Shown here piece after piece: positions 37,109 through 47,700 of a DNA stretch of 64,000 nucleotides. Made by a program: the position numbers and the translations under genes. This stretch comes from an uncultured Saprospiraceae bacterium. GTDB lineage: Bacteria; Bacteroidota; Bacteroidia; Chitinophagales; Saprospiraceae. The notes under the pieces were generated by a model, which searched no databases, was not told where the DNA came from, and saw only the letters and a list, made by a program, of their open reading frames with translations. Numbering within the stretch: the first letter of the stretch is position 1; each line of letters begins with the position of its first letter. The stretch covers positions 1 to 64,000 of the forward strand of contig CALLPN010000003.1 of NCBI GenBank assembly GCA_938015435.1, given 5' to 3'.

Positions 37109-37129
37109 AATATTTCGAATAGCTAAAGC

Positions 37130-37609
37130 CTACTGCTTAGTCATAATACTCGTACAATCCCCTCCTCCAAGTGGGCTACTTACTGAAGCAGCAAATGAAA
37201 GTGTTCCATCCTCTAGTAAAGTACCGTCTCCCACAATAACAATCTCTATTTGGAAAAAAGGTTCAACAATCGTTTGTGTTGGAATATTAAATTTACTTTG
37301 ATTCTCAATAACTGCTGCTATCTGCAGTCCATTATTGATAACAACTAGATCTTGAGGAGAAGCTCCCGCTGTTATAGATATAGTATAATCGTCTCCTTCG
37401 CAATCTACTCCATTCCAGGTACCAAGAAATAAATCTTGTGATAGACTATCACAACTGTCGCCATAGTACCCATCTTCACAATCACATGTACCGTCTATAC
37501 AAACACCATTGGCACCACAATCCACACCAGCACAAGGGTCAATTGGGTCATCACCACATGCAGAAATCATGACAACTGCAAGACATAGATAAATTAATTT
37601 TTTAAGCAT
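37130..37609 (-). CDS. EGF-like domain lipoprotein
   Basis: The 159-residue protein has a lipobox ending MISAC (Cys18). A single EGF-like module follows (about 26-54; Cys spacing in PCAGVDCGANGVCIDGTCDC, then YYGDSC), typical of Bacteroidota surface lipoproteins. The rest (about 60-159) is a beta-rich domain (FLGTWNGVDC, IAAVIENQSKFNIP, LSFAASVSS) reminiscent of small lipocalin-like stress lipoproteins. Function unknown. It has its own promoter and terminator and is monocistronic. Confidence 0.85.
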   Translation of the reverse strand: MLKKLIYLCLAVVMISACGDDPIDPCAGVDCGANGVCIDGTCDCEDGYYGDSCDSLSQDLFLGTWNGVDCEGDDYTISITAGASPQDLVVINNGLQIAAVIENQSKFNIPTQTIVEPFFQIEIVIVGDGTLLEDGTLSFAASVSSPLGGGDCTSIMTKQ

Positions 37610-37653
37610 TGTTATTCCTTTTATTTAGTTAATAATTCTATTTGATAGAACGG

Positions 37654-37683
37654 CAAAAATATCAATTTGTCCTTATTGCTCAA
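37654..37683 (-). promoter_or_regulatory. Promoter of the EGF-like lipoprotein gene
   Basis: On the minus strand TTG (37681-37683, in TTTTG) is followed after 19 bp by TATTTTTG (37654-37661). Both elements and the spacing match the phylum consensus. The leader would be about 38 bases. Confidence 0.7.
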
Positions 37684-37709
37684 AATCAATTTCCTGAAAT
37701 CAATAAACT

Positions 37710-38234
37710 CTACCATATTTTTTCCGCTAATCCTTCGGTTACCCATTTAGACCACTTCTCATTATAAGTATGTATTTTATGGGTGGATACACCTTCTTTA
37801 TTTACCAAGGGTTGGCCTTCGTTTACCCATTCGAAAATAGAGCCAAAAAGATTATATGAATTTGTGTATCCTAATTTTTTGAGCTTCTCCCCTATTTTTT
37901 CGCTACGATACCCGATTGAACAGTAAACTACTATACGTTTATCTTTATCTATATCAGATAATACAGATTCGTCAAAATCGTCAAAGCCGACATATCTAGC
38001 ACCAGGAATATGACTTACTTCAAACTCCTTCACCTCTCTTGCGTCTAGTAAAATCACGTCGTCTTTAATCTGAATCAGATTCTTCACAGTAATCGCTGGT
38101 ACTGAATAGTTAAGATAAGAATCTACCTCTTTCTCAAATTCTGGATCGATTGTACGATTGAAGTCAGTTTGTGCGTTCACTAAGCTTAAGCTCAGAAAAA
38201 CAACAGATAATAAAGCAACAATTTTGTGTGTCAT
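37710..38234 (-). CDS. Exported rhodanese-like protein
   Basis: The 174-residue protein has a signal peptide (1-21, ending LVNAQ) and one rhodanese domain (about 50-145). The active-site loop is YCSIGYRSEKIGE with the expected catalytic Cys. LLDAREVKEFEVSHIPGARYVG is the substrate-side motif. Single-domain rhodaneses carry persulphide sulphur; the periplasmic partner is unknown. Divergent from uppS, about 120 bp away. Confidence 0.93.
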   Translation of the reverse strand: MTHKIVALLSVVFLSLSLVNAQTDFNRTIDPEFEKEVDSYLNYSVPAITVKNLIQIKDDVILLDAREVKEFEVSHIPGARYVGFDDFDESVLSDIDKDKRIVVYCSIGYRSEKIGEKLKKLGYTNSYNLFGSIFEWVNEGQPLVNKEGVSTHKIHTYNEKWSKWVTEGLAEKIW

Positions 38235-38354
38235 AATGTATAATTTCTAATCCCATAAATAGCTAATACACATACAAAGTTCCAAAAACTAACGTTGCAT
38301 TGATAAGATGATCACCAAAAGTCACAGGTTGAACAAAAAAATTAACTTTACACT

Positions 38355-39098
38355 ATGAGTATGTTTAAGGATCAAATCAATCAAGAAAACCTCCCAAAGC
38401 ACGTAGCTGTAATCATGGATGGCAATGGCAGATGGGCTAAGAAAATAGGAAAGGCAAGGATCTTCGGCCATAGAAATGGTGTGAAAGCGGTAAGAGAAAC
38501 CACAGAAGCTGCCGCAGAACTAGGTATCAAGCATCTAACGTTATATGCTTTCTCTACAGAAAACTGGAATAGACCAAAGCTGGAAGTGAATGCACTTATG
38601 ATGCTTCTTGTGGATACCCTCAAAAAAGAAATAGAAACTCTCAATAAAAACAACATCAAGTTACACGCAATTGGTGATCTCACTAAACTACCAAAAAAGA
38701 CATATAAAGCTTTGATGGACGGTATGGAGAATACTAAAAACAATACCCGTATGACCTTACACCTTGCGCTGAATTATAGCTCCAGGTGGGAAATAATCGA
38801 GGCTACAAAAAAAATAGCAGTACTTGCACAAGCTGGAAAAATCGACCCTAATAACATAGACGAACAAGAGTATGACAAACATCTAGCTACGGCAGGGATT
38901 CCAGATCCAGAATTACTAATACGTACAAGTGGTGAGCGTAGACTAAGCAATTATCTACTGTACCAACTAGCATATACAGAGTTATACTTCACTGATAATT
39001 ACTGGCCAGAGTTTCGTAAAGATGACTTTTACAAAGCATTGATTGACTTCCAAATGAGAGAAAGAAGATTCGGAATGACTGGTGACCAAGTAAGCTAG
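38355..39098 (+). CDS. uppS: Isoprenyl transferase (undecaprenyl diphosphate synthase)
   Basis: UppS extends farnesyl diphosphate with isopentenyl diphosphate to the C55 lipid carrier for peptidoglycan. The 247-residue protein has HVAVIMDGNGRWAKK near 18-32 (catalytic Asp in MDGNGRW), GHRNG near 40, YAFSTENWNRP near 68-78 and the C-terminal LLIRTSGERRLSNYLLYQLAYTE near 185-207. In Bacteroidota it is usually followed by bamA; here it is followed by a convergent gene. Confidence 0.96.
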   Translation: MSMFKDQINQENLPKHVAVIMDGNGRWAKKIGKARIFGHRNGVKAVRETTEAAAELGIKHLTLYAFSTENWNRPKLEVNALMMLLVDTLKKEIETLNKNNIKLHAIGDLTKLPKKTYKALMDGMENTKNNTRMTLHLALNYSSRWEIIEATKKIAVLAQAGKIDPNNIDEQEYDKHLATAGIPDPELLIRTSGERRLSNYLLYQLAYTELYFTDNYWPEFRKDDFYKALIDFQMRERRFGMTGDQVS

Positions 39099-39114
39099 TA
39101 AACAATGCGCTTAC

Positions 39115-40440
39115 TTATCTTATCTCTATTAAAGCCGTGTGAATGCTAAGCTTTCTGCCATCGGCTACAGTCCAAATAGGTCTTACTCTTCCATTGACCG
39201 CTGAAATATCATTATAGTCACCAAAGAACACCTTACTATTAGGTGTAAATGGTTTTTCGCTTATCTTTTGGTTGATAAAAGTCTCGCCACCATCTTTGGA
39301 GTACGCAAGATATACATCAGTCTGAGCATCATCATAAGCACGGCGATCATAGAATACCACATAAACATACCCCGTACTCGGATCTACATCCATCCAACTA
39401 AAAAACTGGTGCTTGCCAGGAGCATCATCATTGACTCTGATAGGATCTGACCATGTAGTGCCATTATCTGTTGATTTAGCTAGCCATATATCAGTGTCTT
39501 CTGTTCCGTTTCGTTGATCAGCCCAGTTAATATACATAGAACCACTGTGAGGGCCGTCGCTAATATCAGAATCTATAATCGGCATACCGTTACATCTACC
39601 TATTGCAGGCACATCAAATGTCCACCCTCCTGGCTGTGTTGCGATTATCTTATCCTTACCCCATGTCTTACTTCCATCTGTTGATTTATCAAGATATATC
39701 TTACTGTCAAAGGACCAACTTACATATATAGAACCATCAGCTGTCTTAATCGGTAATGCACCCTCTGTAGTGAAGTCATCGTCAATACAGTCGCCTTCTA
39801 AGTCACTTATGGCTATTGCTGGCGTCCATGTCTCGGCACCATCCTTACTTATAGAAAATAAGATTCTAGATTTATCTATAGTGTCCTTGCTACCATACTT
39901 ATCAAACTCCGTCCAACTCATCAAGACTTCATTAGTACCGTCTGGTATAAAGAGCCATTGTTTATCGTGATCTTTAATAGTATCACATGCCGGATAAGTC
40001 CCATTGTTCCACGTCTTACCAAGGTCCGACGACTTTTGAACCACTATTTTATTAAGAAATTCTTCGTCTTGATATGCCCTTCCTGTGGGATTAGCTAAGT
40101 GCGCATAATAGATATTATTGTCACTATCCATTCTGATTACTGGATCTCCATAGACTCCATGTGTAGATCTTAGTTTAGAAATATCCCAGGTCTTTCCGCC
40201 ATCTTGAGAAAAATAGAACTTATCAAGTATAGATCCTCCAGCAACTATATCCGTATTAGTTGGTGATATACAGATAGAGGGTTCACATGGACCTACTTGG
40301 TAGGTAGAGCTATCTATCTTTATATTTTTAAAAGAACTTGCACTTGTTTTTCCCAACACAATCTTTCGTTGACATCCAATAGACATAAGCATACATGCGG
40401 CAAAGGATATTATTGGAATTACACGAACTAATGTTTTCAT
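39115..40440 (-). CDS. Sialidase-fold (BNR/Asp-box) lipoprotein
   Basis: The 441-residue protein has a lipobox (SIGC, Cys near 23) and a six-bladed beta-propeller built from BNR repeats. Asp-boxes are visible as SQDGGKTWD, SSDLGKTWN, SKDGAETWT, STDGSKTWG, STDNGTTWS and SKDGGETFI. The Arg triad and Tyr-Glu pair of true sialidases are not evident, so the substrate is uncertain; many such Bacteroidota lipoproteins are annotated as exo-alpha-sialidase only by fold. Convergent with uppS, ending 17 bp from its stop. Confidence 0.85.
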   Translation of the reverse strand: MKTLVRVIPIISFAACMLMSIGCQRKIVLGKTSASSFKNIKIDSSTYQVGPCEPSICISPTNTDIVAGGSILDKFYFSQDGGKTWDISKLRSTHGVYGDPVIRMDSDNNIYYAHLANPTGRAYQDEEFLNKIVVQKSSDLGKTWNNGTYPACDTIKDHDKQWLFIPDGTNEVLMSWTEFDKYGSKDTIDKSRILFSISKDGAETWTPAIAISDLEGDCIDDDFTTEGALPIKTADGSIYVSWSFDSKIYLDKSTDGSKTWGKDKIIATQPGGWTFDVPAIGRCNGMPIIDSDISDGPHSGSMYINWADQRNGTEDTDIWLAKSTDNGTTWSDPIRVNDDAPGKHQFFSWMDVDPSTGYVYVVFYDRRAYDDAQTDVYLAYSKDGGETFINQKISEKPFTPNSKVFFGDYNDISAVNGRVRPIWTVADGRKLSIHTALIEIR

Positions 40441-40772
40441 ATTTAAATCTTTAATCCCAAAGCTAAAAAGTATTTACGGCATTACGAATATGTAAGATTG
40501 GCATTTTTAGATGATTGTAATGTTACACCGAAGGAGTGTTAATCTCTCCTTTTTCGATGAATCATATCTATTTCATAGACGAACGGAGATTTATTCTGGA
40601 ACGAACATCTGTTATAGAATCGTTAATATTGTAACTACTGTAATTAACTCAATCATTAATTATTTGTAGTTTAACAGAAGCAATTAATCACAGAAGTAAA
40701 CTAGTATCGATTAAATTAATTGATACATGAGAATGCTCTTAAAAAGATACTTCTATAAAAAGTCAATTAATC
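40441..40772. other. Divergent region upstream of the NfeD-flotillin genes
   Basis: A-T-rich stretch without a supported gene, terminator or clear promoter. It must contain the start sites of the sialidase-fold gene (leftward) and of the NfeD-flotillin pair (rightward). An ATTATTTG sequence near 40660 is a poor -7 match. Confidence 0.4.
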
Positions 40773-41303
40773 ATGATCGCAATACTCACTTGGGTTTCTA
40801 TTATAGCTGGAGGTATCTTGGTACTCCTACTCTTACTATCTCTTCTTGGAGGATTAGATATCGATGTAGATATAGAAACGGGTGGTGGAGAAACTGACAC
40901 TAGTGCTGGTGGAATTGGTTTGATGAAAGGTGCTCTGACTTTTATTTCTGTTAGTTCATGGGTAATGAAGGTTTTGATGATAGGGCAACAAGGTAAAACA
41001 TTATCTATAGTGATAGGTGTTATGTCCGGTATCTTAGCATTCGCATTACTTAATTACTTACTTAAAGCTTTATTAAAAAATGAAGCAAATGTAAACTGGA
41101 AAATGAGCGATTCATTGTTTCAAAAAGGAACCACTTATCTAAGAATTCCTGGCAAAGGAGAAGGTATTGTGCATGTAGATATTCGCGGTAAATCACGTGA
41201 GCTAAAAGCAAAATCGAAAACGGGAAAAGAAATAAAAACGGGTCAATCAATAATCGTTGTCGAAACGATAAATGATTTTGTAATCGTTGAAGTTGACAAC
41301 TAA
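40773..41303 (+). CDS. NfeD-like membrane protein, partner of flotillin
   Basis: The 176-residue protein has a membrane segment at about 4-26, an acidic loop (LDIDVDIETGGGETD), two further hydrophobic segments (about 55-70 and 78-97) and a C-terminal OB-fold domain (about 110-176: KGTTYLRIPGKGEGIVHVDIRGK, ending IVVETINDFVIVEVDN). This is the NfeD1/YuaF type, which pairs with flotillins. The flotillin gene starts 91 bp downstream. No serine-protease domain is present, which fits the short NfeD class. Confidence 0.88.
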   Translation: MIAILTWVSIIAGGILVLLLLLSLLGGLDIDVDIETGGGETDTSAGGIGLMKGALTFISVSSWVMKVLMIGQQGKTLSIVIGVMSGILAFALLNYLLKALLKNEANVNWKMSDSLFQKGTTYLRIPGKGEGIVHVDIRGKSRELKAKSKTGKEIKTGQSIIVVETINDFVIVEVDN

Positions 41304-41394
41304 ATAACAACCAAATTAAAAGTTACCTTAGGTAATTGGACGCACTATATTTATTAATTAGAATTATTTTAAAACTAACAAAAATCAAGCAATC

Positions 41395-42933
41395 ATGGGA
41401 GTAGAATTATTAGGCATCGTAGGGTTTGTAGCATTCTTAGCCGTACTACTATTATTATTTTTCATCAGTAGATATAAGAGATGTCCCTCTGATAAGATAC
41501 TCGTTGTATATGGAAAGACAGGAGGAGAGGAATCTGCAAAATGCTACGCCGGTGGTGCTGCATTTATCTGGCCTGTTATACAAGATTACAGATACTTAGA
41601 TCTTACACCGATTAGTATAGATGTGAATCTACAAGATGCACTATCAAAGCAAAACATTCGTGTATCAGTACCGGCACAATTTACTGTAGGTGTAAGTAAT
41701 AAGCCTACACTAATGTTAGCAGCAGCTGAAAGGTTATTAGGTCTAGATCAGCCATCAATCAGGTCTTTAGCACATGATATCATCATGGGTCAAATGAGAT
41801 TGGTGATTGCCAATATGGATATCGAAGAACTGAATACAGATAGAGATAAATTCGTAGAGTCTGTATACCGCAACGTAGGTAACGAACTTAACAAAATCGG
41901 TCTAGAACTCATCAACGTAAACGTAACAGATATTCAAGATGAGTCTGGATATATACAAGCACTAGGTAAGGAAGCGGCAGCAAAAGCAATCAACGATGCG
42001 AAAATAAAAGTAGCAAACGAAGAGCGAACAGGAGCCATCGGTCAAGCAGAAGCGCAGCAAGATCAAAGGGTAAAAGTAGCAGATGCTAACTCTCGTGCTG
42101 AAATCGGTGAAGCGGTAGCTACGCAATCACAACGTATCAAAATTGCTGAGACCAATAGTATGGCTGAGATCGGTGAAGCCGAAGCTACACAGCAACAAAG
42201 AATATCTGTAGCAGAAGCTAACTCTCGCGCTGAAATCGGTGAAGCGGATGCCAACGCATTAGCAATAAAAGGTAAGAATGAAGCGAACATAAAAATAGCA
42301 AACTCTAATGCTCTGAAAGATGTGGAAGTAGCAGAGTCAGAACGTAAGTCAACAGCAGCAAGAAAAGTAGCAGCCGCCAAAGCCTTAGAAGAATCATACA
42401 TCGCAGAGACAGCAGCAGAAAATGCAAGAGCTAAAAAGGAGCTTTCAAGAAAGCAAGCAGAAGAAGTAGTAGATGCAGAAATCGCAAAGCAAAAAGCAGT
42501 AATAGCTGCCCAAGCAGAAGCCGAACGTCAAAGAGAAATCGCAAAAGGTGAAGCAGATGCAGTACTCGCTAGATACATGGCACAAGCCAAAGGTCAAGAA
42601 GAGCTACTAACTAAGCAAGCAGAGGGTTTCCAAAGACTAGTAGAAGCTGCCGGTGGAAGCGCAGAAAGTGCGATCGGATATCTTATGATAGATAAACTTA
42701 CTGAGTTAGCTAAAATACAAACTGACGCTATCAAAGAGATCGAAATAGATAAAGTGGTAGTCTACGATAATGGTAATGGACAAGGTGTTGGAAACTTTGT
42801 ACAAGGTCTATACGGTATGGTCCCTCAGTTAAATGACTTCCTAGAGCAAAGCGGTATGAGTCTACCAGCAGCTTTGGTAGGCAAGAAAACTGAAGAGAAG
42901 AATACTGCTGATGATGCTACTATAGAAGAATAG
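41395..42933 (+). CDS. Flotillin-like membrane-microdomain scaffold protein
   Basis: The 512-residue protein has an N-terminal membrane segment (about 7-25), an SPFH/PHB domain (about 30-200: KILVVYGKTGG, RVSVPAQFTVGVSNK, GLELINVNVTDIQDESGYIQAL), and a long Ala/Glu-rich coiled coil (about 205-420). The coiled coil includes three tandem 22-residue units. The C-terminus (about 440-512) has a YLMIDKLTELAKIQTDAIK helix and an ending rich in Glu and Asp. Flotillins oligomerise and organise lipid domains in the inner membrane. With the NfeD-like gene upstream it forms the YuaF-YuaG-type pair. Confidence 0.94.
   Translation: MGVELLGIVGFVAFLAVLLLLFFISRYKRCPSDKILVVYGKTGGEESAKCYAGGAAFIWPVIQDYRYLDLTPISIDVNLQDALSKQNIRVSVPAQFTVGVSNKPTLMLAAAERLLGLDQPSIRSLAHDIIMGQMRLVIANMDIEELNTDRDKFVESVYRNVGNELNKIGLELINVNVTDIQDESGYIQALGKEAAAKAINDAKIKVANEERTGAIGQAEAQQDQRVKVADANSRAEIGEAVATQSQRIKIAETNSMAEIGEAEATQQQRISVAEANSRAEIGEADANALAIKGKNEANIKIANSNALKDVEVAESERKSTAARKVAAAKALEESYIAETAAENARAKKELSRKQAEEVVDAEIAKQKAVIAAQAEAERQREIAKGEADAVLARYMAQAKGQEELLTKQAEGFQRLVEAAGGSAESAIGYLMIDKLTELAKIQTDAIKEIEIDKVVVYDNGNGQGVGNFVQGLYGMVPQLNDFLEQSGMSLPAALVGKKTEEKNTADDATIEE
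42058..42255 (+). repeat. Three in-frame 66-bp repeats inside the flotillin gene
   Basis: Units start at 42058, 42124 and 42190. Each codes for 22 residues of the form Q.QR(I/V)..A(D/E/T)....AEIGEA.A(T/N). The period keeps the coiled-coil register. Conserved stretches such as GCTGAAATCGGTGAAGC recur in nucleotide sequence, suggesting recent duplication. Confidence 0.85.
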
Positions 42934-42962
42934 TATTAGCAAAAATTAATAAACCAATCTTT

Positions 42963-42996
42963 GAGCTCACTTATATATTATAAGTGGGCTCTTTTT
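42963..42996 (+). terminator. Terminator of the NfeD-flotillin operon
   Basis: GAGCTCACTTATA pairs with TATAAGTGGGCTC (one G-T pair) around a short loop, followed by TTTTT. It lies 30 bp after the flotillin stop. Confidence 0.9.
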
Positions 42997-43135
42997 AATT
43001 GTTAATTCCTGGAAGTAAAGATATAACACTACTTTTTGAGCTCTTCGTCCGATTAATAGTCTAGCACATCTATGATTTCACTTCTAATTCAATAAGCTTA
43101 TTAAATTAGAGCAATTGACTCTAAATACTGATATC

Positions 43136-44695
43136 ATGTACCATCGTTTAATCTGTTTATTGAGTGCCCTTCTTATATTGTCTTCTTGCGAAGATGAGTT
43201 TGTGTATACGCCACCAAAAGGAATCTCTCCTCCCTCTTTATTGTTTGGTGATATTTATAAAGATATACTCATTAAAGATACTCTGGGTATAAGTCGTCAA
43301 ATAGCGGATGGTTTTCCTAAAAGTGGAATTCGAGAAATCAAACTTGCTTTCAGAAAACAGAAAAATGATGAAGGTTTTGATGTCCAATCCTTTATAAATG
43401 AGCATTGGATACTAGCCACACAGAGAGAAACTAAATATATAGCAGATTCGACTTCCAGCATATCAGATATCTCAGCTGAGTTGTGGTCCGCTCTTACTTA
43501 TGATTCAGCTAATCAACCAGAGTTTTCATCATTGATAGCACTCCCTCATCCGTATATACCAATTAGTGGACAAGAGATTGAGATGAGATATATGGATAGC
43601 TATTTTATTATGATCGGATTGGCAGCAGAAGACAATTGGAATATGGTAGAGAATATGATAAACAACTGTGCATACATGATAGATGAAATAGGACACATAC
43701 CAGAGACAAATAGAACCTACACGACCTCTCGGTCAGGGCAACCGTTTTTCTCTCACATGGTTGAGCTATTGGCCAATCAAAAAGGCAACGAAACCTATAC
43801 CAAATATCTACCCCAATTAGAAAAAGAATACAATTATTGGCAGAAAGAAAAGATAAATATAGCTGATCATAATGGAATCGGACACATAATCAAAATAGGA
43901 GACAAAATATTAAATAGGTATAGTGACCCAAATAGCGAACCAAGAGACGAAAATTATTTAAACGATAGAAACGGTGGAAGTAACCTTTATCGCTCCAAAA
44001 GAGCCAACTCAGAATCAGGGTGGAATATGAGCTCAAGATGGCTAGGTGATACCGATCGTATGTGGACTATGTATACAAGAGCTGTAGCACCCGTGGATCT
44101 TAATGCATTGATGTATCATCTCGAAAAGACTATAATAAAAGCTTACGATATAGTTGGAAATAAAAACAACATATCAGAAATAAAGTCTAATTCAGATGTA
44201 AGAAAAATAGCTCTAGATAGTTTGCATTGGGATGGTCAAAAAAAGATATTCGAAGATGTAGATTATAGAAAAAAAGCAAAAACTAATCATGCCACTTTAG
44301 CAATGCTATATCCTCTCTTTACAAACATGTGTAATCAAGAACAGGCAGATGGAGTTGCTTCTTTTATTGAGTCCACTCTTCTCAAAGACGGAGGGTTAAT
44401 GGACACAGATGAGTATACTGATTTTAAATGGGATGCTCCAAATGGACATGCACCTTTACAATATATAGCAGTCAAAGGCTTAGACAACTATGGTCATAAA
44501 AAACTTGCAAAAAAAATAGCGGCTAGATATACAATGACAATTGAAAATACATTTTCCGCCACAGGTAGAATTACAGAAATGTATAATTTATCAGAAACTG
44601 ATCCCAAAAAAATGGCAGGCATATACGAAGGAAAAGATGCGTACGGTTGGACACTTGGAGTATATCTAGGACTGAAAAAATATTTGTCGCAATAA
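43136..44695 (+). CDS. Trehalase-fold (GH37-like) lipoprotein with altered catalytic residues
   Basis: I start at ATG 43136, which gives a lipoprotein signal ending LILSSC; an upstream TTG would add seven unlikely residues. The 519-residue protein follows the GH37 trehalase layout: FGDIYKD near 37, the segment GQEIEMRYMDSYFIMIGL (about 145-162), a GHIPETNRTYTTSRSGQPFF stretch (187-206), ESGWNMSSRWLGDT (293-306), PVDLNALMYHLE (319-330), KWDAPNGHAPLQ (431-442) and GKDAYGWTLGVYLGL (499-513). In known trehalases the GWDxSSRW Asp is the general acid and the Glu of GGEYPLQxGFGWT the base; here they are Asn297 and, by alignment, Ile. The signature Arg of PGGRF is Gln. The fold is clear but trehalase activity is doubtful. 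It is monocistronic, downstream of the flotillin terminator. Confidence 0.8.
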   Translation: MYHRLICLLSALLILSSCEDEFVYTPPKGISPPSLLFGDIYKDILIKDTLGISRQIADGFPKSGIREIKLAFRKQKNDEGFDVQSFINEHWILATQRETKYIADSTSSISDISAELWSALTYDSANQPEFSSLIALPHPYIPISGQEIEMRYMDSYFIMIGLAAEDNWNMVENMINNCAYMIDEIGHIPETNRTYTTSRSGQPFFSHMVELLANQKGNETYTKYLPQLEKEYNYWQKEKINIADHNGIGHIIKIGDKILNRYSDPNSEPRDENYLNDRNGGSNLYRSKRANSESGWNMSSRWLGDTDRMWTMYTRAVAPVDLNALMYHLEKTIIKAYDIVGNKNNISEIKSNSDVRKIALDSLHWDGQKKIFEDVDYRKKAKTNHATLAMLYPLFTNMCNQEQADGVASFIESTLLKDGGLMDTDEYTDFKWDAPNGHAPLQYIAVKGLDNYGHKKLAKKIAARYTMTIENTFSATGRITEMYNLSETDPKKMAGIYEGKDAYGWTLGVYLGLKKYLSQ

Positions 44696-44719
44696 ATTTA
44701 TACGGTTTAGATTTTGCCG

Positions 44720-47700
44720 TTACCTAACTACTGTTACGTCCCCGTAGAAATAAAGTTGCTCACCTGTCTCAGTACAGGTGTAATCAATACGATATGGATA
44801 CACCCCTGTCGTTATTGGTTGACCTCTATAGTTACCGTTCCATCTTCCTAAGATATCATTACTAAAATAAACCTGATTACCCCATCTGTCAAACAATCTA
44901 ATTTCATCAAACTCCTCTGGTCTTTCTGCTAAAACTTGAAAGTCGTCATTAATACCGTCTCCATTTGGAGAAAATATATTTGGTATATAGAATGCCTTAT
45001 CAGAACATTTATTAATAAACCTTACATTGATACCATACTCCATATCACAACCTGATAATTCGTCTGTCACACTAAGTATGTATTCCATTGCTTGACCAAC
45101 ATCACTAATTTTTGGGTCTGGACAATCATCACAACTCAAGCCACTAGAAGGAGACCAACTATATGTATAATCGTTATCGTCATCAAATTCTATATCTACC
45201 ACTTCTGCACTATTGATAAACAACTCGTAATCCGTCTTACCTAATGTAACGTCGATAACTGGTTGGACCATAATATCTACCACTACAGTATCTTCTTCAC
45301 ACAATCCCAGCTTTCCAATTACTAATAGTGTCTGGTCTACCTCCGTTGCATAAATCAATGTATCTGTTTTAGAAAGTACCTTGCCCATTTCATCTAGCCA
45401 TGTAAAACTATTCACTACTCCCGTTGCAATAAGTTCAGCGTCTTCATCTTGACATATGGTATCTCCAATCGCAGATATATCGGCTTTATATATAACATCT
45501 ATCAAGATACTATCAGATTGTATACACTCGTCATATGTATATGTAACCGTATACAACGTAGTCTCTTGAGGAGATCCAAATGTAATTGATTCTTCATTAG
45601 AACTTAAATTAGCTGTCGGAGTCCAGCGTGGATCTCCTACGCCTGACGAAGCTAGTATCATTTGCTCTCCGGCACAGATACTACCATCATCACTTGTCGT
45701 TAAAGCTTCTGTTGGTACTACCGTTACGTAGACGCTATCTCTATAATCACATCCAATTAAACTATTAACATCTACATAATAGTATTGACTCTCGTTTGGG
45801 GTAGCAATAGTCTCAAAGCAGCCTAGACATGACAAAGAAATATCATCTTGCCACAAAGGATTTATAATATCATTTACTAGCGTAAGAGTCGTGGACATAC
45901 CTTCACAAATACCTCTTTCTTCTATTAAAAAATCAGGTATTTCTCTTTCCACTTTTACTAATATACTGTCTGTTTTAAAACATCCGAATTGATTGAATAC
46001 CGTAACTGAATAGTGTGTGTCATCTTCTGGGTATGCAGATACAAATTCGCAATCCGAACAACTCAGAGTCGGCGAATCTGCCCAAACATATGTTTGTGCA
46101 TTGTCGAAATTCGTAATGGAAACTACTGCAGTGTCTCGATCACAGACAACTGTATCCATACTTAAAGAAAGCGTAGGACCCAATACAGGTACAACATTAA
46201 TAATCATCGTGTCCATCGTGCCACATCCATTGCTATGCAAGGCAGTAATAATATACTCAGTAGTATCAATTGGATTAGCCAATGGCTGAAGACAATCTGT
46301 ACATGATAAATCAAATGATGTATTCCAACTTAGAGTCATGTCTGCTACACCGCTACCTACTATAGCCCCTTCTATCAATACACTATCTCCAATACACATC
46401 GAATAATCATCTGGAAGAGAAGGCACAGCATTGGGTAGTATAGAAAATGCTTCACTATATGTATCCATACATCCAAACTGTGATGTCGCTGTAAGGGATA
46501 CATTTATGTCGGTCACATCGGTATAAATATGAGACCCCTGAACTTCATTAGATGAAACGCCATCTCCAAATGTCCAACTGTATTCCAAAATATCCCCATA
46601 AATGTTAGTTGACATATTGTTGAAATTTGCAGTTATCTGTTCACAAACTTGGTCAGAAATAAAATCAAAATTCGCAGACGGAATCGTTCCAATATGTATC
46701 TGAGAATCCAATGTAATCGTATCCAAACAATTCGCTCCCTTCGCCATCAAATTGACAGTATATGATCCTGGGTCAACTATACTAAACAAAGCATCTTCCG
46801 AAACAAATTCATAGTTTTCTAAACCTATAATTTCCCATTTATATTCGATATTCGAATCCGTCGCTACACTTTGATTAATCAAATTTATTTCTTGGGGTAT
46901 CACACAGCTTGTATCTGTATCAGACACAAAATCCAAAAATAAAGAATTGACTTTTATAGAATCCGTAGAGAAATCACGTATACACCCATTACCATCTGAT
47001 AGGATCATTTTGGGCAAAAATGTTCCTGTATTTTCATATTGATACACAATGGTATCTGTCATCCCTGGAGTGGAAGAGATTGATGTTTCTCCATTACCAT
47101 AATCCCAACCAAAAGTATATACTTCGTCCGCTATGGCAACCAATGTAATTGTTAGTGGCAAACATGAAGAGTCAGAAGTAAATTCAAAACTACCATTAGG
47201 GCCATCAACAAATATGTAGTCAACTAAGGTTAAAGTATCTGCACATTGTGGTGAATTACTTGCGATTAGACTTACTGTGAAATTTCCTGGCTCGTTATAT
47301 AAATGAGAAGGATTGTCAGCATTAGATAGTCCACTATTGTCACCAAAATTCCAAACATATGTTGAAGCGTTTATTGATGTATTGATAAAGTTAGTGATAA
47401 GCGGCGGACATGTTTCAAATAAAGGGTCACCAGAAAAAGAAGCTACTGGATTTGCAACGACAATATAATTTTCTTTGCAAAATGATCTTGGGCAATTGTA
47501 CTGATCATTAATAGTTAGACAAACAGTATAAACACCTTCATCAGTATATGTATGAATTGGAATAGCCTCCGTAGAAGTAATCCCATCACCAAAGTCCCAC
47601 ATATAATTTGTCACGCTTTGATTTGTATTATCAATAGAAAAGTTGATTTCATAATTTGTGCATAATATTGTATCCGAAGCACTAAATTTGGGATCTAATC

